The position numbers and the translations under genes are program-made. This document shows positions 4,622-11,072 of a DNA stretch of 11,072 nt, piece by piece. The notes beneath the pieces are model-generated. The model saw nothing but the letters and a program-made list of their open reading frames with translations, ran no database searches and was not told the origin of the DNA. The stretch lies in assembly GCA_002449595.1 (NCBI GenBank), contig DJXE01000035.1, positions 1 to 11,072 on the forward strand. The letters run 5' to 3'. How positions within the stretch are numbered: position 1 is the stretch's first letter; each line of letters opens with the position of its first letter. Origin of the DNA: Lachnospiraceae bacterium UBA7012. Lineage in GTDB: Bacteria; Bacillota; Clostridia; Lachnospirales; Lachnospiraceae.

Positions 4622-6996
4622 CAGCTGTTTATTCTAATCTCGTACAGTGTCTCCGTATGGATGCCGATGACGCGGCAGGCTTTGCCGTCGTGAAGCTCCG
4701 GAAGGTGTTCCAGGAAGACTTGTTCGTCTTGCGTGAGCGGCTCGATCTCGAGGTCGGCGTCCAGTGTCCCTGCCTTTCGCTCTGCTTCTGTCTGGATGCG
4801 GTCCGCGGCGATCTCCCAGACTTGGCCTGTGTAGAAATTGTCCGCCGCGAGCTGCTGCTCTTTCAGAAGCTTTGCAGTGTTTCCCTCATAAGAAATCATG
4901 AGCATCGTACGAATGGCACGAACCGGCTTATCTGCATCAATGCCGCCTAAGAGGTGCTCTGTGGTCGTGCCGCTTGATAGCCGCTCAGAAGTCTCGTTGC
5001 TTGAGAGTTGCTCTGCAGCCGCCGCGGCAGCATCACTTGTGAGCCGCTCCGCGCGCAGCTTCCAGCAGCCGTCTTTCTTCGCGTCGCGGATGAGGTCCGC
5101 GGAAGCGCGGTTCGTCAGCGTCTCGTTCAGGATGTATTCCGTGAAGCCGCCGGCGCCGCCCGACACGCGGGAAAAACCTTCCGGCACTGCATCAAGATCC
5201 GGGAAGATGCGGAATGACACTTCCGCCTCGGAACGAACGGATTGAAGGAGTGTGAGATTTCCATCCGCGTCTGTCACGGCGTCAGCCGTACTGATCACAA
5301 GATGCTCCTTGCCGCTAACAACAATCTTGGCCGCGTGCAGCGCCTCTTCTTCCGAGAGCGTGAGGAACCTGGCGGCGCCCCGTTCCATCCGATACTCCGG
5401 GTCCTTGCCATCTAAAGTGTAGAAGACAAATACGTCCCTCGCTCCAGTGGCGGTTTTCCCGACGGCATTATCTCCTGTGACGTTTTCAACAGTACTATTT
5501 TGTACAGGTTCATCACCAGCCGCGCCGTGCAGGATGCACAGCGGAACCGCGCAGGCAGACGCGAGCACAGCTTCGCCAAGCGGCAGATGGAACGGCCAGA
5601 AGAAGCAGTCGCCGTCCTGGACATCATGCCTACCGAAGTCCGCAGCGACCCGAAGGCCAGACACCCCCTCCGGCACATAAGCACACAGCTGCGCCTCCGG
5701 ATGCGCAGCCATCGCGCAGCGGCGCACATAATTATTTACAAAGAAGAATCCCGCCCCCGACGCCGGATCAAACCGCACCGCAGTGCGCAGGCTCGTCAGG
5801 TCGTCCGCGTCCGCCGCGTTGCCCGGCTGGGGAACGTATGTCGTCCGGCAGAGGACGTCTTCATAATCGTGAACGAACGTCGCCAGCATGCGGACTCTTC
5901 TCCAGGTGTCCGTGAGCTGTCCGTACTCCCTGACCGGCGCGTTGAAGTCATACGATTTCACCGGCAGGTCGTTCGGGTAGCCGGTCTCCCGGGATTCCTG
6001 CAGCGTTGTCAGCTTGCCTTCCGGGTTGGTCCCGCCGTGGTACATGTAGTAGCCGAGCAGGTTGCAGCCGCTTCCGAGTTTCACTGCGGACATCGCGGCG
6101 ATGTCACGAGCAGTCGCGACCGGCCGGCGGTGTCTCGTCACCTGGAGGCCTCCGCCGAGCTCCGCGGTCAGGTAAGGAAACTTCGTCATGTCGAAGGTGA
6201 TCCCCTCCCCGAGGCCGTAATCGGAGCCGATCCCGTGGTCGTTCCGCTCCATCGTGAAGACGTAGTTCGCGCTCGGCTCGATCGGCGTCGTCCTCGGATC
6301 CCAAGGTGCCTCGCAATAGCCTCCCATCACCGGGAGCATGCCGCCCGTCACGGCGCCGCCCCATCCGGTCGCGGTCCACAGCGGCGCGGAAAAGCCGATC
6401 TCCTCCGCCATCGCGCGGAGCGTCCGCATGTGCTGTTCGCCCGCCTCTCCGGTCTGGCCGCCGCAGTGGCCGTACTCATTTTCAACCTGAATTCCGATGA
6501 TCGGCCTGACTGGCTCATCACCGTTACCTTCCGCAAAGAAGAAGCCTTGGGCCTGTTCAAAGACCTTTTCATAAAATCTTCTTACATAGCGCAGGTAGGT
6601 GGGATCGTCGCTCCTTAGCTGCGAGATCTCCCCGCTCTGTTCCTTCTGCATCAGCCAGTCCGGGAATCCGCCGTTCCTGACCTCTCCGTGGACCCACGGC
6701 CCGATCCGCAGGAAGCACTTCAGGCCGCACTTCTGAACCAGCGCAAGAAAAGCGCGCAGATCTCTCTGCCCGCTGAAATCAAAAACGCCTTCCTCTTCCT
6801 CGTGATGGATCCAGATCGTGTAGGCGGACACCACGTCCACGCCGCCCGCCTTCATCCTGCACAGTTCTCTCTCCCAGTCCTGCCGCGCGACCCGGCTGTA
6901 ATGGATCTCGCCCATGACCGGGAACCACGGCTCTCCGTCGACGGTGAGATACTGCGGCGTAAAGCCGATGACACTGCTGTTTCTGATCCTGTTCAT
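4621..6996 (-). CDS. Cytoplasmic GH35 beta-galactosidase
   Basis: This 791-residue family 35 glycoside hydrolase probably removes terminal beta-galactose from imported oligosaccharides. There is no signal peptide. The N-terminal TIM barrel (about 10-390) carries family hallmarks: VMGEIHYSR (27-35), FLRIGPWVHGEVRNGGFPDW (95-114), and IQVENEYG (169-176) with acid/base E174. TAELGGG (277-283) has E279 as the likely nucleophile, and YYMYHGGTNP (316-325) follows. The remaining about 400 residues are a beta-rich C-terminal part with two low-complexity inserts. The open frame runs upstream to 7254, but that part overlaps the regulator gene and has no family similarity. ATG at 6996 gives a natural N-terminus, with GAGAGGG upstream at a rather long spacing (about 13). 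It starts 32 bp after the regulator stop, so the two are probably co-transcribed. Galactosidase versus a related exo-beta-activity is not proven. Confidence 0.88.
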   Translation of the reverse strand: MNRIRNSSVIGFTPQYLTVDGEPWFPVMGEIHYSRVARQDWERELCRMKAGGVDVVSAYTIWIHHEEEEGVFDFSGQRDLRAFLALVQKCGLKCFLRIGPWVHGEVRNGGFPDWLMQKEQSGEISQLRSDDPTYLRYVRRFYEKVFEQAQGFFFAEGNGDEPVRPIIGIQVENEYGHCGGQTGEAGEQHMRTLRAMAEEIGFSAPLWTATGWGGAVTGGMLPVMGGYCEAPWDPRTTPIEPSANYVFTMERNDHGIGSDYGLGEGITFDMTKFPYLTAELGGGLQVTRHRRPVATARDIAAMSAVKLGSGCNLLGYYMYHGGTNPEGKLTTLQESRETGYPNDLPVKSYDFNAPVREYGQLTDTWRRVRMLATFVHDYEDVLCRTTYVPQPGNAADADDLTSLRTAVRFDPASGAGFFFVNNYVRRCAMAAHPEAQLCAYVPEGVSGLRVAADFGRHDVQDGDCFFWPFHLPLGEAVLASACAVPLCILHGAAGDEPVQNSTVENVTGDNAVGKTATGARDVFVFYTLDGKDPEYRMERGAARFLTLSEEEALHAAKIVVSGKEHLVISTADAVTDADGNLTLLQSVRSEAEVSFRIFPDLDAVPEGFSRVSGGAGGFTEYILNETLTNRASADLIRDAKKDGCWKLRAERLTSDAAAAAAEQLSSNETSERLSSGTTTEHLLGGIDADKPVRAIRTMLMISYEGNTAKLLKEQQLAADNFYTGQVWEIAADRIQTEAERKAGTLDADLEIEPLTQDEQVFLEHLPELHDGKACRVIGIHTETLYEIRINS
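4951..5013. repeat. 27-bp in-frame repeat in the GH35 C-terminal part
   Basis: Two full 27-bp units (4987-5013 and 4960-4986) and the start of a third (4951-4959) encode EQLSSNETS, ERLSSGTTT and EHL, following a run of Ala codons. The insert is Ser/Thr/Glu-rich and lies far from the catalytic barrel. It looks like a surface loop grown by duplication. Confidence 0.65.
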
Positions 6997-7028
6997 GCTG
7001 CTGTTTTTTCCCTCTCCAATGTGTTTCT

Positions 7029-8024
7029 CTATGACGTGCTCTCCCGCAGGATCACCTGGTAATTGCGGATCACGACGCCTTCCGGCTGCGCGCCGGCGAT
7101 CACTTCGAGGAGCTTCTCTCCCGCCGCGGCGCCAAGCCTGCGGTCGTCGATGTCCAGTGCGGTGACCGCGGGCGACGAATTGGCCAGGAATGAGCTGTTG
7201 TAGAACGAGGCGAGCCGCAGCTGCTCCGGGATGCGGATGTGCCGGATGCGGCACTCGCTCATGACCATTCCGGTCAGCTTTTCATCCATGCAGACCAGCA
7301 CGTCCACGCCCTTCTTCATGACGTCCGTTAGCACTTGCGCGGCGTGCGGGTGGTCCTCGACGCCCATGTAGATCAGGTCCGCGTCCGGCTTCAGCCCGGC
7401 CTGCTTGTAGGCCAGCTCGAAGCCGCGCCGGCGCGTCTCCGTGATGATGTGCGTGCCGTCACCGCCGAGCAGCGCCATCCGCCGGTAGCCCTTCGCGAGC
7501 AGGACCGAAGTCAGCTCGCTGCAGGCCGCGAGGTGGTCGTTGTCGATCTGGATCAGCTCCTTGTCCGGGCTGCTGCCAATGACGACGAAAGGCATGCCGC
7601 TCTGCTTGAGGTACTCGGCCGCCTTGTCGTCAAAGAGCGTCCTGGTCAGGATCACGCCGTCGACCTTGTGGTTTTCGACGAGCCGACGGAGGTTGTCGAC
7701 GTCGCTGCGCCCGATCATGGACATCAGGATGTCGTACCCCCGCGGCGTGATGCTGTCGCTGATCCCCTGCAGGCAGCGGTGGAAATACCGGAGGTCAAAG
7801 ATCTCATAGTCGATCGGACACACGACCCCGATATTGTACGTCTTGCTCTGCGCGAGTCCCTGCGCGACAGCGTTCGGTTTGTAGTTGTATTTCTCGATGT
7901 ACTGCCGGACGCGCTCCGTCGTTGCCGGCGAGATCCGCCCTTTGCCCGAAATGGCGCGGGAGACCGTCGACTTCGACATGCCGAGCGCCTCGGCAATATC
8001 ATCGATGGTTATCTTTCCACTCAT
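7029..8024 (-). CDS. LacI/GalR-family transcriptional regulator
   Basis: This 331-residue DNA-binding sugar-responsive regulator probably represses the cluster until a pathway sugar binds. The N-terminal helix-turn-helix is clear: ITIDDIAEALGMSKSTVSRA (5-24), with recognition helix residues S17, K18, S19. The hinge (about 50-62, PNAVAQGLAQSKT) has L57 where family members insert a leucine into the minor groove. The rest is a periplasmic-binding-protein-like sensor domain starting at YNIGVVCP (63-70), and the length is normal for the family. The start at 8024 lies 22 bp after the malG-like stop and has only a weak ribosome binding site (GGAACAAT), so translational coupling is likely. Its place between importer and hydrolase genes suggests local control. 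I found no clear palindromic operator in the window; it may lie upstream of the binding-protein gene, outside it. Confidence 0.92.
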   Translation of the reverse strand: MSGKITIDDIAEALGMSKSTVSRAISGKGRISPATTERVRQYIEKYNYKPNAVAQGLAQSKTYNIGVVCPIDYEIFDLRYFHRCLQGISDSITPRGYDILMSMIGRSDVDNLRRLVENHKVDGVILTRTLFDDKAAEYLKQSGMPFVVIGSSPDKELIQIDNDHLAACSELTSVLLAKGYRRMALLGGDGTHIITETRRRGFELAYKQAGLKPDADLIYMGVEDHPHAAQVLTDVMKKGVDVLVCMDEKLTGMVMSECRIRHIRIPEQLRLASFYNSSFLANSSPAVTALDIDDRRLGAAAGEKLLEVIAGAQPEGVVIRNYQVILRESTS

Positions 8025-8046
8025 ATTGTTCCAGATGTTTCAGGTA

Positions 8047-8922
8047 TCAGCCTTTGACCGCGCCGCCGGTGACGCCTTCCACGTAGTATTTCTGCAGGCA
8101 CATGAAAAGGATCGTGACCGGAATCGCGACCAGAATGCCGCCCGCGCAGAATCTTGTGAAGTATCCCTGGTAGTCGTTGGTCCAGACCCAGCGCGTCATC
8201 GCGACCGCGACGTTATAGCTCTTGTCATGGCCGAACGCGACGTACGACGCGAAGATGTAGTCGCACCAGGGTGCCATGAACGCAACGAGTGCCGTATAAA
8301 TGACGATCGGCTTGGAGAGCGGGATGATCATCTGTACGAAGATCTGCGCCCTCGTCGCGCCGTCGATCCTTGCCGCCTCATCCAGCGCCTTCGGGATCGT
8401 GTCGAAATAACCTTTGCAGACGTAATAGCCCATGCCGCAGCTCGCGATGTAGACGAGGATCAGGCCGGGCACCGCGCCCGCCTGCGTGAGGCCGAACTGC
8501 TTGAGCAGGAAATACATGCAGATCATGGTCAGGAATCCGGGGAACATGCCGAGGATCAGCCAGAACCGCATGAGCAGCTCCCTGCCCCTGAAGCGCATCC
8601 TGGAGAGCGCGTAGCTCACGCACAGGACGATGACCGTCTGCAGGATCGCGACGACGATCGCGATGAGGACCGTGTTGCCGTACCACTTCAGGAAGTTGGT
8701 CTCCCCGGAGAACAGGAACCTGTAGTTATCCAGGGAAAAGCGTTTCGGAATGATATAGTCGACCATGCCGCCGTACTCGGACGAATAAGAGCGGAAGCTC
8801 TGCATGATCAGCCCGAAGAACGGGAACAGCCAGACGATGCTGATGAGGATCAGCAGCAGATAGGCGAAGAAGTTCCCGATCGCGCGCTTGCGTGACATGG
8901 ATGCGTAATTCTTCTCTTTCAT
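8047..8922 (-). CDS. malG: MalG-type sugar ABC transporter permease
   Basis: This is the second membrane subunit of a type I carbohydrate importer, 291 residues. Hydrophobic segments at about 17-38, 83-106, 117-140, 150-169, 205-227 and 258-277 give the expected six helices. The cytoplasmic EAA loop, EAARIDGATRAQIFVQMIIP (182-201), contacts the ATPase. The C-terminus is the usual short KYYVEG-type tail of MalG proteins. I chose ATG at 8922, which overlaps the stop of the upstream permease as TGATG. A GTG one codon earlier (8925) sits slightly better relative to the AGGAGGG site. The overlap implies strict co-translation with the malF-like gene. No ATPase gene is present, so a shared MsmX/MalK-type ATPase elsewhere is expected. 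Related importers also carry galacto-oligosaccharides (GanQ-type), so maltose specificity is not proven. Confidence 0.88.
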   Translation of the reverse strand: MKEKNYASMSRKRAIGNFFAYLLLILISIVWLFPFFGLIMQSFRSYSSEYGGMVDYIIPKRFSLDNYRFLFSGETNFLKWYGNTVLIAIVVAILQTVIVLCVSYALSRMRFRGRELLMRFWLILGMFPGFLTMICMYFLLKQFGLTQAGAVPGLILVYIASCGMGYYVCKGYFDTIPKALDEAARIDGATRAQIFVQMIIPLSKPIVIYTALVAFMAPWCDYIFASYVAFGHDKSYNVAVAMTRWVWTNDYQGYFTRFCAGGILVAIPVTILFMCLQKYYVEGVTGGAVKG

Positions 8923-10307
8923 CACTGGAATCCCTCCTCATCTTTGACTGAAGGCAGCGTGTTGTACACGATGAGCGAGACGACCGCCGTCACGATGAAG
9001 ACCATGATGCCGATGACCGCCGCCATCTTGTAGTTCGTGTCCGTGACCGTCATCTTGTAGAGCCAGGTGACAAGCAGGTCGGTGTAGCCCGCGTTGCCGG
9101 TCAGCTTCATGGACTGCGGACGGCCCTGCGTCAGCAGGTAGATGACGTTGAAGTTGTTCAGGTTGCCCGTGAACTGCGTCAGCAGGAACGGTCCCGTGAC
9201 GAACAGCATGTACGGAAGCGTGATCTTGAAGAACATCTGGACCGGGTTCGCGCCGTCGATTCTGGCGCTCTCATACAGGTCCTCAGGGATGTTCATCAGA
9301 AGGCCGGTTGCAATCAGCATCAGGTAGGGAATGCCAACCCAGATATTGATCACGATGATCATGACTCTCGCGAGCGTCGGGTTCGTCCAGAACGGGATCG
9401 GGCTCGAGATCCAGCCCCACTTCATGAGGTACCCGTTCACGATGCCGTCGTTGCCGAACATCTTCATGATGTACAGGAGCGAGACGAACTGCGGTACAGC
9501 GATGGTGAGAACCAGGATCGTGCGCCAGAGCTTTTTGAACTTAATGCCCTTCTTGTTGATCAGCATCGCGACCGCGAGGCCGAGGAAGTAGTCGATGAAC
9601 GTCGCGAAGAACGCCCAGACCAGCGTCCAGATCAGGACGGTGATGAACGTGCTGCCGAAGCCGGTGGTGCCGAAGGAGAACAGGTTCTTGAAGTTCTCCA
9701 GGCCGACCCATGTGAACAGGTTCGTCGGCGATTGGTGGTTCGCGTCATAGTTGGTGAACGCGACGCAGATCATGAAGATGATCGGCAGCACCGTAAACAC
9801 GAAGATGCCCAGGCACGGAAGCGCCAGCAGCGTCTTGTCGAAGTTTTCGTCCAGAAGGGAAGCAAGGAACTTCTTGTTGGTCGGGAGCTTCTTCCCCTGC
9901 TTCAGAAGGGTCTCTTCCACCAGGTTCTCGCGCAGGTTCATACGCCAGACGAGGATGAAGAAACCGATGATGATGATCGTCAGAATGCCGAACAGGAGGA
10001 TCAGGAAACTGTTGTCCCCGTATACCGTCTTGCGGCCGATCTTCTGCGTGGCGACCGTGCCGAGCGTCGTGATCTTGCTCAGGTACTTGCCGCCGAACCC
10101 GATCATATAGGCGATGAACGCGATCTGCGCTCCGAGGAACAGGAGTCCCTTCACGATCTGTCCGCGCATCAGCGGGCCAAAGCCCATGATCAGATAAGAG
10201 AGTTTTGTTTTCCAGTCGCCGGAAGCAAAGGTCGTTCCGATCTCTTTGAGATTGCTTCCGAGCATGCCGGCCGCGCTTTGCCCGCCGGCTTTATTCTTTC
10301 CCGCCAT
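8922..10307 (-). CDS. malF: MalF-type sugar ABC transporter permease
   Basis: This is the first membrane subunit of the importer, 461 residues, longer than the six-helix permeases and typical of MalF proteins. A soluble N-terminus (about 1-48) is followed by helices at about 50-72, 100-121, 161-184, 218-246, 264-283, 312-336, 362-378 and 428-449. A charged loop of about 40 residues lies between the second and third. The EAA loop ESARIDGANPVQMFFKITLP (346-365) marks the ATPase contact. SPTNLFTWVGLENFKNLF (193-210) is also characteristic. The start at 10307 has GGGGGAT about 8 bases upstream. It lies 79 bp after the binding-protein gene, with a terminator in between, and overlaps the malG-like gene by one base. 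The substrate is inferred only from family and neighbours; a GanP-type galacto-oligosaccharide role is an alternative. Confidence 0.9.
   Translation of the reverse strand: MAGKNKAGGQSAAGMLGSNLKEIGTTFASGDWKTKLSYLIMGFGPLMRGQIVKGLLFLGAQIAFIAYMIGFGGKYLSKITTLGTVATQKIGRKTVYGDNSFLILLFGILTIIIIGFFILVWRMNLRENLVEETLLKQGKKLPTNKKFLASLLDENFDKTLLALPCLGIFVFTVLPIIFMICVAFTNYDANHQSPTNLFTWVGLENFKNLFSFGTTGFGSTFITVLIWTLVWAFFATFIDYFLGLAVAMLINKKGIKFKKLWRTILVLTIAVPQFVSLLYIMKMFGNDGIVNGYLMKWGWISSPIPFWTNPTLARVMIIVINIWVGIPYLMLIATGLLMNIPEDLYESARIDGANPVQMFFKITLPYMLFVTGPFLLTQFTGNLNNFNVIYLLTQGRPQSMKLTGNAGYTDLLVTWLYKMTVTDTNYKMAAVIGIMVFIVTAVVSLIVYNTLPSVKDEEGFQ
8932..8938 (-). promoter_or_regulatory. Ribosome binding site that decides the malG start
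   Basis: AGGAGGG on the minus strand lies inside the last codons of the upstream permease gene. It is 9 bases from ATG (8922) and 6 bases from GTG (8925), so both starts are possible. The TGATG stop-start overlap favours coupled initiation at ATG. Confidence 0.7.
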
Positions 10308-10331
10308 ATTCTTATCCCCCGCTTTTTTGAG

Positions 10332-10370
10332 AAAAAGGGAGCCGGCACTGGTCTCCCATTGCCGGCCCCC
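10332..10370 (-). terminator. Intrinsic terminator / attenuator between binding-protein and malF genes
   Basis: On the minus strand an 11-pair stem forms from GGGGGCCGGCA (10370-10360) and TGCCGGCTCCC (10347-10337), with one G-U pair and a 12-base loop, followed by TTTTT (10336-10332). This is a strong Rho-independent terminator. In a maltose-type operon it would lower permease expression relative to the abundant binding protein, with partial readthrough. The T run is followed by CTC and an A6 run, so it can itself pair with downstream A residues. A weaker alternative stem, GGGAG with CTCCC, uses the same 3' arm. Confidence 0.85.
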
Positions 10371-10386
10371 GATCCGTTTCGAACAA

Positions 10387-11072
10387 TTATTTCGCGTAGG
10401 AGATGCAGGTATCCTGGAAGGTCTGCAGGACTTTCATGATGTCTTCGTCGCTGCTGTCAGGAGTCAGGTTGCCCTGTCTGACGTCATCGCCGAGGCCGGT
10501 CGCCAGCGTCCAGTAGTCGCCGGGATACTGGCCCTGCGGGATGTCGAACTGCAGCTGTTCCGCCAGAGCGGAGAGCGCAACGTCGGACTTGACTGCTTCA
10601 GAAGCCTGCACGTTCTTGTTGGACGGGCCCCAGCCCACTGCCTCGTAACGGGCTGCCTGGGACTCTTCCGCTGCCAGGTAGTATGCGAGCGCATCGCAGA
10701 CCGCCAGCTTGTTCTCGTCTTCCTGAGGCTTCACACCGAGGAGCTTGAATCCGCCGAAGCCGGACATCTGGTAGGTGTTGCCGTCCGCTCCCTTGAAGGA
10801 AGGAAGCTTCGCGCATGCGTAGTTCTCACCGAAGAGTTCCTGAATCGTGCCGGAATCCCATGTGCCGTCGACGATCGCTGCGACGTTGGTCGCTTCGCCG
10901 GCTGCGGAGCCGTTCTGGAAGGAAGGAGAAGCATTGAGCTTGATCATTTCCTTCATCGCGACGACGCCCTTGTCGGAAGCGTAGTCAACATTTGCTGCTG
11001 TAAAGTTGCCTGCGTCATCGGTTTCATACTCGAGCTTGCAGCCGGTTCCAAAGAAGAACGCGGTCTGATACC
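10387..11072 (-). CDS. malE: Maltose/maltodextrin-type extracellular substrate-binding protein, C-terminal part (cut by window edge)
   Basis: The last 228 residues of a family 1 (MalE-like) sugar-binding protein are visible. The coding frame stays open to the right edge, so the gene continues beyond 11072 and the signal/lipoprotein region is not seen. Typical elements are NGSAAGEATNVAAIVDGTWD near the middle, then KLPSFKGADGNTYQMSGFGG, a segment common to MalE-like proteins before the second hinge. AYYLAAEESQAARYEAVGWG follows, then a helical C-terminus ending in SYAK. The protein would sit outside the membrane and deliver oligosaccharides to the permeases encoded next. It is the first gene of the visible operon and is followed by a terminator, as expected for a highly expressed binding protein. 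Whether the ligand is maltodextrin or a galactose-containing oligosaccharide cannot be told from this part. Confidence 0.88.
   Translation of the reverse strand, partial: YQTAFFFGTGCKLEYETDDAGNFTAANVDYASDKGVVAMKEMIKLNASPSFQNGSAAGEATNVAAIVDGTWDSGTIQELFGENYACAKLPSFKGADGNTYQMSGFGGFKLLGVKPQEDENKLAVCDALAYYLAAEESQAARYEAVGWGPSNKNVQASEAVKSDVALSALAEQLQFDIPQGQYPGDYWTLATGLGDDVRQGNLTPDSSDEDIMKVLQTFQDTCISYAK

Noticed and set aside
4340..4693. Plus-strand open frame through the 75-bp repeats encoding a 25-residue repeat (MRQLLRLSAKEKC...)
   Set aside because: The frame stays open only because the period is divisible by three. There is no ribosome binding site before the ATG, the last units lose the pattern, the end overlaps GH35 on the other strand, and the sequence is better explained by the hairpin arms.
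6997..7254. N-terminal extension of the GH35 frame
   Set aside because: It overlaps the regulator gene, is Arg/Pro/His-rich shadow sequence, and the ATG at 6996 begins the family-like N-terminus.
10308..10386. Catabolite-repression (cre) or LacI-type operator palindromes
   Set aside because: No convincing 14-16 bp palindrome with a central CG was seen here or in the other gaps; the operator may lie upstream of the window.

Overview
The window looks like a carbohydrate-utilisation locus from a fairly GC-rich Firmicute, most likely a clostridial/Lachnospiraceae-type gut bacterium. This is an inference. It rests on the AGGAGG-type ribosome binding sites, a Gram-positive style MalFG-type importer with no ATPase gene nearby, a LacI/GalR regulator, a membrane-anchored extracellular GH13 enzyme, and an adjacent meso-diaminopimelate dehydrogenase. 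All supported genes lie on the minus strand, so transcription runs from right (11072) to left (1).

In transcription order: the C-terminal part of a maltose/maltodextrin-type substrate-binding protein (10387-11072, cut by the window edge); a strong intrinsic terminator in the gap; two ABC permeases, malF-like and malG-like, joined by a TGATG overlap; a LacI-family regulator 22 bp further on; a cytoplasmic GH35 beta-galactosidase 32 bp after that; a 75-bp tandem-repeat array of hairpins (4227-4621); a membrane-anchored extracellular GH13 enzyme; a spacer with a 16-bp degenerate repeat; a cytoplasmic GH13 alpha-glucosidase-like enzyme; and, behind its own candidate promoter, the start of ddh (1-453, cut by the window edge).

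The likely working model is as follows. The anchored GH13 enzyme trims alpha-glucan outside the cell, the binding protein and MalFG import the oligosaccharides, and the cytoplasmic GH13 enzyme and the GH35 enzyme break them down under LacI-type control. The GH35 gene suggests that the substrate may also carry beta-galactosyl ends, or that two sugars are handled together. The importer probably uses a shared MsmX-type ATPase encoded elsewhere. ddh belongs to lysine/peptidoglycan precursor synthesis and is probably not part of the sugar system.

The most unusual part is not a gene but the repeat content of 2.1-5.1 kb. It holds a 75-bp x 5 hairpin array between GH35 and GH13, a 16-bp array in the next spacer, and 15-, 18- and 27-bp in-frame minisatellites inside the GH13 and GH35 genes. 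No tRNA, rRNA, CRISPR, transposase or phage gene was recognised.
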